A stretch of 64,000 nt of DNA from Luteitalea sp. (GTDB lineage: Bacteria > Acidobacteriota > Vicinamibacteria > Vicinamibacterales > Vicinamibacteraceae): the NCBI GenBank assembly GCA_009377495.1, contig WHTZ01000023.1, forward strand, positions 1-64,000. The letters are read 5' to 3'. The notes under the pieces are model-generated. The model made no database searches. It had not been told where the DNA came from and worked only from the letters and a program-made list of their open reading frames with translations. This document shows positions 33,239 through 42,268 of this stretch, piece after piece. The stretch's first letter is position 1; each line of letters begins with the position of its first letter. Both the position numbers and the translations under genes were made by a program.

Positions 33239-34668
33239 AACAGGAAGACCTGCGCCAGGCCGAGGAAGAGCAGGAAGCCCATGCTGTCGGTGATGAAGGT
33301 GAGTAGGACGCTCGACCCCCGCGCGGGATCGCGACCCGTGCGCTGCAGGACGAGCGGCACGCCAATACCGACGAGCGCCGCCACGAGCAGATTGAGGAGC
33401 ACAGCCACACTCATGACCAGGCCCAGCGGTGCGCTCCGATAGATCGCCAGCGCGAAGAGGCCCACCAGCAATCCCCACAACACGCCGTTCAGCAACGAGA
33501 CGAACACCTCCTTGCGAACGAGATAGCGCGCGTTGCCAGCCTGAATCTGATCGAGCGCCAGGCCGCGCACCACGAGCGCGACCGTCTGGTTGCCCGTATT
33601 CCCGCCCACGCTCGCGACGATGGGCATGAGCGTCGCCAGCGCGACGAGTTGCTCGATCGTGTGCTCGAAGAGCCCGATCACACGCGAGGCAACGAAGGCC
33701 GTCAGCAGGTTCACCATCAGCCAGGGCCACCGGTTGCGCGCCGAGTCCATGACCGGCGCGAACAGATCCTCATCGCCCCGCAGACCGGCGAGCTCGAGCG
33801 CGCGCCGATCGGCCTCGGCCCGGACCCAATCCATCACCACGTCCACGCTCAGCCGGCCCAGGAGCTTGCCACGGTCGTCGATGACCGGCGCCGAGATCAG
33901 ATCGTACCGCTCGAATGCCTTCACGGCCGCGTCGATGGGCTCGTCGGGCCTGAACGCGATGAGATCCGTGGTCATCACCTCAGCGACCGGCGCATGTGGG
34001 TCGTGGTGGAGGAGGTCTGCCAGCGGTATCGCGCCGCGTAGCACGTGGCGTACGTCGACCACGAAGAGGCGGTCTGTGTGGTCCGGCAGCGCCCCGCGGC
34101 GCCGGAGGTCGTCTATCGCATCCTGCAGCGTACCCGACTCGCGCACGTCCGCCACTTCGCCGCTCATCAGGTGACCGATGCTCGCCTCTGGATACGCGAC
34201 CGCCGTGCGAAGGAAGGTCTGGTCTCCAGCGTCGAGCGATCGCGAGGCCTCGTGCCAGACGTCGTCGGGGACCGCATCCTTGAGATAGGCCAGGTCGTCG
34301 GCGTCCAGCGCACGGAGCGCGCCGACGAGTCCGGCGTGAGGCAGCTCCTCGACGAGCGACCGCCGCACGCCCTCGGCCACCTCCACCAGCACCTCTCCCT
34401 TCAGCCCGGTCGGCGTTTGGCTCCAGACCAGGCTCCGGTCGTCGAGGGGCAGCGCCTCGAGAATGAAGGCGAGGTCGGCCGGGTGCAGCGTCCGCAGCCG
34501 CGCGTGTAGCTCGGCGAGGTTTTGACGGTGCTGCAGGTTCTCCAAAAGGTCCCGGCGCGATCCTTCTTGCCGGTGGATCAACGCGTCGAGCACCCGATGC
34601 TTCTGCAGCAGCCGTGTCACGTCGCCAAGGCTGGCCTGCAGGCGATCCTCCGAGCGTCCAATCTGCAT
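33235..34668 (-). CDS. mgtE: Magnesium transporter MgtE
   Basis: A 477-residue MgtE. The N-terminal MgtE domain (about 40-165: LHPADLAFILEALPLDDRSL, LDADDLAYLKDAVPDDVW) is followed by two CBS domains (IGHLMSGEVADVRESGTLQD; VMTTDLIAFRPDEPIDAAVK with RYDLISAPVIDDRGKLLGRL). Five membrane segments follow, with SVGGNTGNQTVALVVRGLA in the pore region and DSMGFLLFLGLAQ at the end. The length and order match the family; it is a Mg-gated dimeric channel. No M-box riboswitch is visible in the 20-bp gap to the upstream gene. Its stop overlaps the TSUP start. Confidence 0.95.
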   Translation of the reverse strand: MQIGRSEDRLQASLGDVTRLLQKHRVLDALIHRQEGSRRDLLENLQHRQNLAELHARLRTLHPADLAFILEALPLDDRSLVWSQTPTGLKGEVLVEVAEGVRRSLVEELPHAGLVGALRALDADDLAYLKDAVPDDVWHEASRSLDAGDQTFLRTAVAYPEASIGHLMSGEVADVRESGTLQDAIDDLRRRGALPDHTDRLFVVDVRHVLRGAIPLADLLHHDPHAPVAEVMTTDLIAFRPDEPIDAAVKAFERYDLISAPVIDDRGKLLGRLSVDVVMDWVRAEADRRALELAGLRGDEDLFAPVMDSARNRWPWLMVNLLTAFVASRVIGLFEHTIEQLVALATLMPIVASVGGNTGNQTVALVVRGLALDQIQAGNARYLVRKEVFVSLLNGVLWGLLVGLFALAIYRSAPLGLVMSVAVLLNLLVAALVGIGVPLVLQRTGRDPARGSSVLLTFITDSMGFLLFLGLAQVFLL

Positions 34669-34688
34669 GCGTGCTCCGTGTCAGCAGG

Positions 34689-35702
34689 TCAAGGGTTGAT
34701 CTCCCAGAGCGAAGCGACGCCGGCCGGGTCGACCGTGAACCACTCGTAGAGTACCGGAACGTGCACGAACATGAGGACCACGAACAGGATCAGGCACAGA
34801 ACCAGATAGGCTGACAGGCGGCGCTCGAGATACAACCGCTCAGGATGCTGGACGGCGCTCCGCGGCTTGTACGCAATCTGCATGTAATGCGCGAAGACCC
34901 CTGCGACGAGGGGCGCCATCAGCACGAGCTCCGGTCGATACCGCAGCATGAACATGCCACCGAACTCGGCGCCGAGCACCGCATAGAAGATGCAGCTCAC
35001 GAGCAGCTTCTGCTCGGTGTAGAACTGGAACGAGCGGCGATACGGTCCCGCGACGCGTTGCGCGGAGAGCTCGCGGTACTCCGACAGTCGCTTCACGGTC
35101 ATCAAGAACGCGCCGCTCATCCAGTACGCCAACACGAGCGAGAACGGCGGCAGGCGATCAGGGATGACGGCAAACCACCCCAGCCCCAAACGTAGCGGGT
35201 TGTTGGCCGACTCGCTCAAGACGTCGAGATACGGCGAGTCCTTCAGCCGGATGGGCGGCACGTTGTACAGCACACCCATGAGCCAGAGCCCGGCGGCCAT
35301 GACGGCCACCGGCGTGCTCACCGCAAGCGCGAGCCCGACGCCTGCCCCGGCAAGCAGAGCCCATTCGAGCACCGCCCACCTCGTCCGGATCTTCCCGGAC
35401 ACGGCGGGACGTGCTGCCTTGTGTGGATGGAAGCGATCGGTCGCGGCATCGAGCAGCTCGTTCAGCACGTAGTTGCTCGAGGCCACCAAACACGTGGCGG
35501 CGAGGGTCAGCGCAAGCGCGACTACGGTGCGCCACGTCAGGCGCTCAGGCTGGTAAAAGAGCGCCACGGCGATGCCGGGCAACATGAGGACGTTTTTTGG
35601 CCAGTGGTCCAACCGCGCGATCCGGATGTACGGCATCAAGGTGCCCGGTCCCGCCGCCGCACCGTCGGTCAGTGCTGCCGAAGCGATCCGTTCGGTGGAC
35701 AT
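34689..35702 (-). CDS. UbiA-family prenyltransferase (decaprenyl-phosphate phosphoribosyltransferase-like)
   Basis: A 337-residue protein with eight or nine membrane segments. The first Asp-rich motif is SNYVLNELLDAATDRFHPHK (NxxxDxxxD), the second is in IRLKDSPYLDVLSESANNP. The opening IRIARLDHWPKNVLMLPG and LGWFAVIP fit the DPPRS branch (UbiA prenyltransferases that load phosphoribose onto polyprenyl phosphate), though quinone-type UbiA cannot be excluded. It overlaps the upstream membrane protein gene by 34 bases, so the two may act together in building a lipid-linked sugar. Confidence 0.85.
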   Translation of the reverse strand: MSTERIASAALTDGAAAGPGTLMPYIRIARLDHWPKNVLMLPGIAVALFYQPERLTWRTVVALALTLAATCLVASSNYVLNELLDAATDRFHPHKAARPAVSGKIRTRWAVLEWALLAGAGVGLALAVSTPVAVMAAGLWLMGVLYNVPPIRLKDSPYLDVLSESANNPLRLGLGWFAVIPDRLPPFSLVLAYWMSGAFLMTVKRLSEYRELSAQRVAGPYRRSFQFYTEQKLLVSCIFYAVLGAEFGGMFMLRYRPELVLMAPLVAGVFAHYMQIAYKPRSAVQHPERLYLERRLSAYLVLCLILFVVLMFVHVPVLYEWFTVDPAGVASLWEINP

Positions 35703-37159
35703 ACGTAGAACCTCGCCACGACCACCGCGCCGTCACACCGCTCGTCCCGATCGCGCCGTACCTCCACGGCGCGATCCAGATTCGCCCTGACCGCCAGCGT
35801 GTAGTCGTGAATGCGTTGGTAGTCAGTCAGCGCTTTGATGCGCTCACCGGTGAGGAACGCCACGTGATAACCAGTCCAGTAGTCCGTGACGATAAAGTGC
35901 ACGTCTTGGGCGCTCAAATAGGCCGCGAGCTGTCGGTAAGCACCGCGGGGCGGCGACTCGATGAACCCTCGCACGAGAGACGCATGCGCAAGGGCGCACA
36001 TGCCCACCCACAGGGCGACCACGCTGATAAGCAGACCGCGCGCCCACGAGCGCGGCTCGCGCTCCAGGCCCAATGTGAGGGCGCCGACCGGCGCCAACAG
36101 AGAGAGGAGCGTGTAGCGGAGCGTGAGCACCGAGACATGACCACAACGAGTGACCGCGTACACGAGCACCGCCAGCAGTCCCACGAGAACCAGGTACAAT
36201 CCGAACCACGTCATTGGTGTTGCGCCGTGGCGCCACGCTCGGCGCAGGCCTCGCAACATCCCGAAGGCGAGGACCGCCACGAGCGGAGCCCACAGCCATG
36301 GGACACTTTGTGGATCCGCGCCATACACACGGTCGGTCGACCACGGGCCCGTGCTGACACCGAACTGGTACGGCAGCAACTCGGTAACCACCCTCCACAC
36401 GTCGCGAGGGATGAGTCGCAGATCAACGCACGCCGCGACAGTCACGGTGGGTAGGGTGTCTTCGCTGCCTCCCACCATGGCGACGGTGGTACCGGGTCCA
36501 AATGGTGATGAGTATTGTGTGAGCACGTCCACACTCGACCATGTCACCGCGAAGGCCACCAGCGCGACGATCCGGCCGCGCCACAGTTTGGCGGATCGAT
36601 CCCGGAGGAGGTCGACCACGAGTAGCGCCACCACAGCATACAGCGCGAACTCGCGGTTCTTGACGGCCAGCGCGGCCGCGATGCCGAGGGCGACCGGCCG
36701 CTCACGCCACCACCACAAGACGAGCGCGAACAGCAGCGGCTCGATGTTCATGCCGATGGCGTCGGTCAGGCCACGCGTCGTTGGTGGGCCGGGCACCGCC
36801 AGGGGCGCTGTGGCGAATAGCGCAACGACGGGGCCCAATGCCGTGGTGGAGGTCAGTGTCGAGTACAACAACGCGCTCGTCGCCACGTTCAGGGCAACGG
36901 GGACGCTCTTCAGAAGCGGAATCGAGCCTTCGGCGACCGCAGCGAGCGGCGCGGCGAGCCAAGCTTCGAGCACGAGGACGTATCGATGCGCGTACTGAAA
37001 CACGGGGAACGCGCGCCCCTCCGCCACGTGCTTCGCCATCAGCCCCGTCACGGCCTGATCGGCGTCGAAGTGGACGTCGGCCCAGTAGAGTGCGGCGAAG
37101 CTCCGAGCCAGCACCACCACGATCACGAGGCCGAGACCCATGCGACGAACGCGTGACAT
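35669..37159 (-). CDS. Glycosyltransferase-like (GT-C/PMT-type) membrane protein
   Basis: A 496-residue protein with about ten membrane segments. The first outside loop holds WADVHFDADQAVTGLMAKHV, and the Asp-Ala-Asp-rich motif fits the acidic first loop of GT-C enzymes (GT39/PMT-like). It continues with AEGRAFPVFQYAHRYVLVLE and GLTDAIGMNIEPLLFALVLW. The C-terminal soluble part (YLSAQDVHFIVTDYWTGYHV, AFLTGERIKAL) resembles the periplasmic end of such proteins. A lipid-linked sugar would be the donor, consistent with the UbiA gene overlapping downstream. The acceptor is unknown. Confidence 0.75.
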   Translation of the reverse strand: MSRVRRMGLGLVIVVVLARSFAALYWADVHFDADQAVTGLMAKHVAEGRAFPVFQYAHRYVLVLEAWLAAPLAAVAEGSIPLLKSVPVALNVATSALLYSTLTSTTALGPVVALFATAPLAVPGPPTTRGLTDAIGMNIEPLLFALVLWWWRERPVALGIAAALAVKNREFALYAVVALLVVDLLRDRSAKLWRGRIVALVAFAVTWSSVDVLTQYSSPFGPGTTVAMVGGSEDTLPTVTVAACVDLRLIPRDVWRVVTELLPYQFGVSTGPWSTDRVYGADPQSVPWLWAPLVAVLAFGMLRGLRRAWRHGATPMTWFGLYLVLVGLLAVLVYAVTRCGHVSVLTLRYTLLSLLAPVGALTLGLEREPRSWARGLLISVVALWVGMCALAHASLVRGFIESPPRGAYRQLAAYLSAQDVHFIVTDYWTGYHVAFLTGERIKALTDYQRIHDYTLAVRANLDRAVEVRRDRDERCDGAVVVARFYVCPPNGSLRQH

Positions 37160-37220
37160 CTTTGAAGGGCTAAAGGGGTGACGGGGTAAAGTCAGCGAGC
37201 GAAGCGAGCTCTACCCCGAC

Positions 37221-37386
37221 CTAGTGTCCTGTCCGCGTGATTCGTTGCATCAGTCCCGGAGCGCGGCGCCCGGCTCGCAAGGCGCGAGGAGGGAGCATAC
37301 AGGCCGTATTCGACCGACGAGCAACGCCGCGAGCCGGGATGCCCCGCCCGGGACGTATGTGACGAATCACGCGGACAGGACACTAG
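37221..37386. repeat. 166-bp foldback element with 25-bp perfect ends
   Basis: The ends are a perfect 25-bp inverted repeat beginning CTAGTGTCCTGTCCGCG. Pairing continues inward to 58-nt arms with a few mismatches, leaving a loop of about 50 nt. It fills the space between divergent genes and ends 3 bp before the start codon at 37390. The neighbouring 37174-37216 has another palindromic stretch (GGGGTA with TACCCC). No coding capacity; MITE-like. Confidence 0.8.
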
Positions 37387-37389
37387 CGC

Positions 37390-39729
37390 ATGATACTTCG
37401 TGGCGTCGACCACCGGCAGATCTGGCAATACGTCCTCGTCGTCCTCGTCGTCCTGGCCATCGGGCTGCTGCACCGACGCGCGACGTGCGACGACTGGGCA
37501 GATGACCGCATCCTCGCGATGCAACCTGCCTGGTTTCAACTAGCCGCACCCCGATGGCATGCGGCAGGCGGAAGCTCGCCCTCGGTCGCCAATAGCCTCA
37601 CTCGCCTCGTCGATCCGCTGTCGAGCGCGTCGACGACCGGCGACATTCGCGCGCTCGCCGCCGTGATGGCTGCACTGAGCGCGGGCGCGTTGTTCATCGT
37701 GCTGCAACACGCGCGCGTGCCACGAGGCATCGCGATGTTGTTGTCGTGCGGTACAACTGCCCTCGTCCTGCCGGTCTCCACGGCCGCGAGCGCGGCACAC
37801 GCGCTGCAGATGCTCTTGGGCGTGGGCCTCGTGCTGACCTGGTCGGCGCCGCTCGTGGCCCCCGGCTGGCGCCTCGGCTTACTGGCGACGATCACGGTCC
37901 TGGGCGCGCTGAACCACGCCTCCTTCCTGGCCTTCGGGGCGGCTATCTGGGTCGCCGCATGGTACGACACTTCCAAGGGAGCACGTGCAGGCGTGGCGAC
38001 CATGGGTCTGGTCGCGCTGGGTGGCGGCCTGCTTGGCGCCGCCTGGCTTCTCCATCTTGGCGCGTCCGCACCCACTGAGATCGAGACGGATCACCCTCAG
38101 ACCCTCGCGATGGCGTTCGGACTGCTCACCGGCCGCTTCGCGGCCGACCTGCAGCCATTCCAAGATGGCGGGCTGATGTCGGCAGCACCGTTGTGCCTGC
38201 CCGGACCGCTGATCGTGTGCCTGCCGCTCGCGGTGCTCGGCTGTGCACCTCGGGCGACCCGACGCCTGGCCGTGGTGCTTGTGAGCGCAGCCGGCATGCT
38301 CTGGTTGTTCGCATCCGGGACGTGGCTGCCCGACCCGACCATCGCGTGCGGCCCTGCGCGACTCGCGGTGGTGGTGTTGATAGGCCTGGGCCTCTCCTGG
38401 GTTGCGGCGCAACCCGTACGTGGAGCAATGGTCATTGCCCTCCTGGCGAGCGCAGTGATCGGACTGAACGGATTCTTCGATCGATCCCCGAGGAACGCCT
38501 CCGAGCCAGCTTCACGGTTCCAGGCCTTCGTGGAGGCGGCATCAGAGGCGGTCGGCGACGCCGCGTGGACAGCCGACCGCCTCGCGGTTGGCCGAGCGCT
38601 CCTGCTGCGTGCGGCTCGCGAGTTGGAAGAGTCGCGTGTTCCGACGCGTCCAGATCTCCTGCGAGTGATCCCGGATGATCGGCCGGTAGCGGTGTTCGGC
38701 GTCGCGGCCCGACGACCGGCTCCCGCTGGCGTGTGGACGGCACGGCTCGACTTGTCGTATCGGTCTGCGGCAAGCTTGCTCGCCTCGCAGCCCGAACGGA
38801 TGTGGGTAGCCCTTGCGGTGCGCGGCGATACGACTGACGGCTTCTGTCGCGATCTCCTGACACAGTTGGGAGTTGACACCAAGTCCCGAACGACCTCGCG
38901 TCTGGCTGTGCTGGCGCGCAATGGCAGGACCAGGCCCGTGACAAGCGTATCCGCACCCGATCGTCTCGACATCCGGTACGGCCAGACGCTCGGACGAGCC
39001 GGCGAACCCGTGCCAGCACGGTTCAGGATTGAGACCGATCCGGAAACACGCATCGTCATCAACGGCGAAGAGGTGGCGCGAACGAGGCAGGCCGTGGCGA
39101 TTGTGCTGTTCGATCCCTGGAGCCTGCAGCCACGAGCGTGGCACATTGGGGCATGCAGCCAGGCCGCGCTCCCGCCGATTCGCGACCCGCGGCTGCGTGC
39201 CGGGTACTTGGTCGGACCGGACGTTCTCCGCCGAGTGCTCCAACTTCCGGCGGTCGCGTCTGCTCCCGTGCGGGTACTCTTCGGTGCTGATGGCGATGAC
39301 TGGTTCAGGTCAGGCTGGCACACATCGGAGGGGCTCCACCCTGACGCGTTTCGGTGGACCAGCGCACGCGAGGCTCACATCAACGTGGTCGCGAGCCGTC
39401 GCCAACCGCTCCGCGTCCGGCTCACGGGTCGGCTCGCCGCAACGCCGGCCCTGCCGAACGCATTGGGCCTCTCGTGGAACGGTACGGTTCTCAGGCCACT
39501 CGGGCCGTGGGAGCGTGGAGCGGAAGGGACGTGGACCGTTCCGGAGACGCTCGTGCGGCGAGGTCTGAACATTTTCACCGTACACGTCGCGCGCCTCATC
39601 CGACCGGCAGCCGTCGGGGCCGGTGCCGATTCTCGACCGCTCGGCGCCTTGATCAATGGGTTGTCGTTCGAGCCACTTCGAGAAGGTTCGCGACCGCCCA
39701 GAGATCAGGCACGCGCTCGCAGTCGGTGA
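37390..39729 (+). CDS. Large membrane protein with periplasmic C-terminal domain
   Basis: A 779-residue protein of no family I can name. About residues 10-370 have ten or so membrane segments (IWQYVLVVLVVLAIGLLHR; IRALAAVMAALSAGALFIVL; LAVVVLIGLGLSWVAAQP). A large domain of about 400 residues follows, with beta-rich pieces such as VFGVAARRPAPAGVWTARLD and RVLFGADGDDWFRSGWH; the latter looks carbohydrate-like (WHT-EG, F-W-R). The layout suggests a cell-surface polysaccharide or glycosylation role. The start follows the foldback by 3 bp and lacks an RBS, so the true start may lie further in. The 3' end overlaps the HAD gene tail to tail by 77 bases. Confidence 0.65.
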   Translation: MILRGVDHRQIWQYVLVVLVVLAIGLLHRRATCDDWADDRILAMQPAWFQLAAPRWHAAGGSSPSVANSLTRLVDPLSSASTTGDIRALAAVMAALSAGALFIVLQHARVPRGIAMLLSCGTTALVLPVSTAASAAHALQMLLGVGLVLTWSAPLVAPGWRLGLLATITVLGALNHASFLAFGAAIWVAAWYDTSKGARAGVATMGLVALGGGLLGAAWLLHLGASAPTEIETDHPQTLAMAFGLLTGRFAADLQPFQDGGLMSAAPLCLPGPLIVCLPLAVLGCAPRATRRLAVVLVSAAGMLWLFASGTWLPDPTIACGPARLAVVVLIGLGLSWVAAQPVRGAMVIALLASAVIGLNGFFDRSPRNASEPASRFQAFVEAASEAVGDAAWTADRLAVGRALLLRAARELEESRVPTRPDLLRVIPDDRPVAVFGVAARRPAPAGVWTARLDLSYRSAASLLASQPERMWVALAVRGDTTDGFCRDLLTQLGVDTKSRTTSRLAVLARNGRTRPVTSVSAPDRLDIRYGQTLGRAGEPVPARFRIETDPETRIVINGEEVARTRQAVAIVLFDPWSLQPRAWHIGACSQAALPPIRDPRLRAGYLVGPDVLRRVLQLPAVASAPVRVLFGADGDDWFRSGWHTSEGLHPDAFRWTSAREAHINVVASRRQPLRVRLTGRLAATPALPNALGLSWNGTVLRPLGPWERGAEGTWTVPETLVRRGLNIFTVHVARLIRPAAVGAGADSRPLGALINGLSFEPLREGSRPPRDQARARSR

Positions 39730-40390
39730 CGGCCCAGTCGTCAAACGGGTCGAGAAGCACGGCGTGAAGGCCCGCGCCACGCGCGCCCGCGACATCGGCG
39801 TGATAGAGGTCGCCGACGTGCAGCGTCCGATCGGGCTGCGCGCCACAGGCCTCGAGCGCGCGACCAAAGATGCGCGGGTCCGGCTTTTCGTAGCCGGCGA
39901 GCGCCGAGTCGATCACCACGGAGAGATACGATCTCAGTCCCGCGGTTTCCAGGCTGCGTTCGACCGTGCCGTCGGAGTTGCTGACAACGGCGAGCGTCAC
40001 GCCCAGATCGCGGAGCTTGGCCAGCGCGTCCGGCACACGGGGCATCACCGACCGCCACAAGACGCTGGAGCGGCCGTCCGGGCGGAGCACGATCTTGAGC
40101 TCTGCGACCAGGGTCTCGAGATCGGGAACGGGCAGGCAGGCCGTCATGTCGAGCTTGTTGAACATCGCGAGGAGATAGGCGCTGAACAAGTCGGTGCCCT
40201 CGCTGACGCCGTCGACGAACAGCCGCTGCGAGTACTCCGGCCGTGCGGCGGCTTCGGCTCGTCGCAGCGCGTCCGGTGCGCACACCACCCGGCGGGCCTC
40301 GAGCTCGGACGCGACCCAGTCAAAGTCGATCGAGACCAGTGTGTTGCCATGGTCAAGAAAGATCGTGTCGATCTGCGCGTACGGGATCAT
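39653..40390 (-). CDS. HAD-superfamily hydrolase
   Basis: A 245-residue HAD protein from ATG 40390. Motif I is TIFLDHGNTLV with Asp13; the second Asp of the usual DxD is Gly15, so the general acid/base is missing as in some dehalogenase-type branches. Motif II is VVSNSDGTVE (Ser137), motif III is the Lys in GYEKPDPRIF, and motif IV is HVGDLYHADVAGA with Asp194 and Asp199. A helical C1 cap sits between motifs I and II (EYSQRLFVDGVSEGTDLFSA). A phosphatase or dehalogenase role is possible; which one is unclear. It overlaps the plus-strand gene before it tail to tail. Confidence 0.85.
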   Translation of the reverse strand: MIPYAQIDTIFLDHGNTLVSIDFDWVASELEARRVVCAPDALRRAEAAARPEYSQRLFVDGVSEGTDLFSAYLLAMFNKLDMTACLPVPDLETLVAELKIVLRPDGRSSVLWRSVMPRVPDALAKLRDLGVTLAVVSNSDGTVERSLETAGLRSYLSVVIDSALAGYEKPDPRIFGRALEACGAQPDRTLHVGDLYHADVAGARGAGLHAVLLDPFDDWAVTDCERVPDLWAVANLLEVARTTTH

Positions 40391-40776
40391 TGTGAGCGCC
40401 TCCAGCGAGCGACGTGGCAATTGTACGCGAAGCGGCACGCGGTGTTTGTGTGTAGCGCGTGGCCTCAGGCCGTGCGGGCGGGCAAATGTAGAAAATCCAG
40501 GCCCAACCTTTAGGTCGGGCGACCTGACGAATGCCGGGGGGAGGCTTACAGTTGAGTCAGCCGGCTTTCCCAGACCACGCCGGGGGGGTACCCGCGAATG
40601 CCGAAGTCGGATACACTTAACTCTGCAACACTGGCAAAGCCGACCCGAGGGTGAGGCGTTCCATCCCTGGCACCTACCCGTGTGGGGCCCCACTTGGATC
40701 TACCGCAGTCTGTCATGGCATGACCACTGCGGCTCTGGGGCGGGCTGCGAACAGAGCGATCTAACGGAGGGCAACT
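40391..40776 (+). promoter_or_regulatory. 386-bp leader of the Gfo/Idh/MocA operon
   Basis: No gene is supported. The segment 40590-40700 has a GGCAAAGCC motif and short GC-rich inverted repeats, so it could carry a structured leader RNA. It does not fit the c-di-GMP (GEMM) or other riboswitch consensus I know. A GGAGGG ribosome site precedes the GTG start at 40777. Confidence 0.4.
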
Positions 40777-42267
40777 GTGACCACTGAGCACAAAGGCCAG
40801 AAGAAGATGTCTCGGCGCGACTTCGGATCGCGCCTCGGCATGACAGCCGCGGCCGTCGTCACCGCGGGCGAAGCGCTGGGCCGAAGCCGTCTCGATGCCG
40901 CGCCCCTGGTGAGCAACCGGGTACAAGGCGCCAACGACCGGCTCGTCCTGGCCAGCATTGGCGTTCGAGGGCAAGGCGGCTCCCTGATGCGCGGCTTCGC
41001 CCGACTCGAGAACGTCGAGATCAAGACACTGTGCGATGTCGACGCCAACGTCGCGCAGGAACGGACCAAGGATAAGAGACTTGCCGAGGTTCCGACTTTC
41101 AAGCCGGACTCCGTCCAGGACTTGCGCCGCGTGCTCGACGACAAGGATATCGATGGGGTGATCATCGCCACGCCGAACCACTGGCACGCGCTGGCCACCA
41201 TCTGGGCGCTTCAAGCTGGCAAGCACGTTTACGTCGAAAAGCCTTCGTCGCACACCGTCTGGGAAGGGCGCAAGATGGTGGACGCGGCGGAGAAGTACCA
41301 GAAGATCGTGCAGGTCGGCACGATGAACAGAAGCCGGCCCGCCGTGCGCGAGGCCATCGAGCTCGTCCACAATGGCGGGATCGGCAAGGTGTATATGGCG
41401 CGCGGTCTCTGCTTCAAGGCACGGCCGTCCATCGGAAAATACCCGGATGGCCCGTTGACGGCCGGCGAGCGCTACACGCTGAACGTCGAGAACGATGATC
41501 CCGAGCCGACCTGGGACGCCGCCTACCTCTCGAACGTGGACTACAACCTGTGGCTGGGTCCGGCGCCGGAGCGGCCGTTCAACCGGAACCACTTCCACTA
41601 CAACTGGCACTGGCACTGGGAGTACGGCAATGGCGACACTGGTAATCAAGGTCCGCACCAGTTCGACATCGCCCGCTGGGGCCTGAACAAGCAAGAGCAC
41701 CCGGAGAAGATCTGCTCGATGGGCGGGTACTTCGGGCCGGAATCCTCGCAGGAGACGCCCGACACGCAGACGGTGCTCTTCGAGTACGCCGACGGCACGA
41801 TCCTCGAGTTTGGCACGCGTGGGGAACACACCAACGACGAGGGCACGCAGAAGATCGGCAACCTCTTCTACGGGAGCGAGGGCTGGCTGTGGATCGACGG
41901 GAACGGGCGAGACTGGCAGTCGTATCAGGGGCGCAAGGACGAGAAGGGTCCGGGCGCGAGCCAGTCAGCCGACAAGACCAATGGCGATGGTGGCGGGAGC
42001 GATCCGAACGTCCTCACGAGCATCGAGTATCCGCACTATCAGAACTTCGTCGATGCGATCCGCGCCAACGATCCGAAGCTGCTCACCTGTGACGTCCTGG
42101 AGGGGCATCTCTCGTCCGCACTACCGCACTTGGCGAATGTCTCGTATCGCGTCGGCCGCGGGCTGAAGTTCGATGGCAAGACCGAGCGCTGCGTGGACGA
42201 CAAGGAAGCGGATGCGCTACTGACGCGTGAGTACCGCAAGGGCTTCGAGGTACCGGAGAACGTGTAG
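40777..42267 (+). CDS. TAT-exported Gfo/Idh/MocA family oxidoreductase
   Basis: A 496-residue protein from GTG 40777 behind GGAGGG. The TAT signal is KMSRRDFGSRLGMTAAAVV (twin Arg). The Rossmann part has RLVLASIGVRGQGGSLMRGF and CDVDANVAQERT. The key motif is HVYVEKPSSHTVWEGRKM (EKP with the catalytic Lys), and GPHQFDIARWGLNK holds the family's conserved His/Asp. It is about 100 residues longer than the family core, mainly at the C-terminus. It is expected to oxidise or modify a sugar-type substrate in the periplasm using NAD(P). It is followed 1 bp later by a glycoside-hydrolase-like gene. Confidence 0.92.
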   Translation: MTTEHKGQKKMSRRDFGSRLGMTAAAVVTAGEALGRSRLDAAPLVSNRVQGANDRLVLASIGVRGQGGSLMRGFARLENVEIKTLCDVDANVAQERTKDKRLAEVPTFKPDSVQDLRRVLDDKDIDGVIIATPNHWHALATIWALQAGKHVYVEKPSSHTVWEGRKMVDAAEKYQKIVQVGTMNRSRPAVREAIELVHNGGIGKVYMARGLCFKARPSIGKYPDGPLTAGERYTLNVENDDPEPTWDAAYLSNVDYNLWLGPAPERPFNRNHFHYNWHWHWEYGNGDTGNQGPHQFDIARWGLNKQEHPEKICSMGGYFGPESSQETPDTQTVLFEYADGTILEFGTRGEHTNDEGTQKIGNLFYGSEGWLWIDGNGRDWQSYQGRKDEKGPGASQSADKTNGDGGGSDPNVLTSIEYPHYQNFVDAIRANDPKLLTCDVLEGHLSSALPHLANVSYRVGRGLKFDGKTERCVDDKEADALLTREYRKGFEVPENV

Positions 42268-42268
42268 C

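Noticed and set aside
40590-40700. GEMM (c-di-GMP) riboswitch before the Gfo/Idh/MocA gene
   Set aside because: A GGCAAAGCC motif is present, but the GGGACGCAAAGCC part and the GNRA tetraloop-receptor stem are not found.
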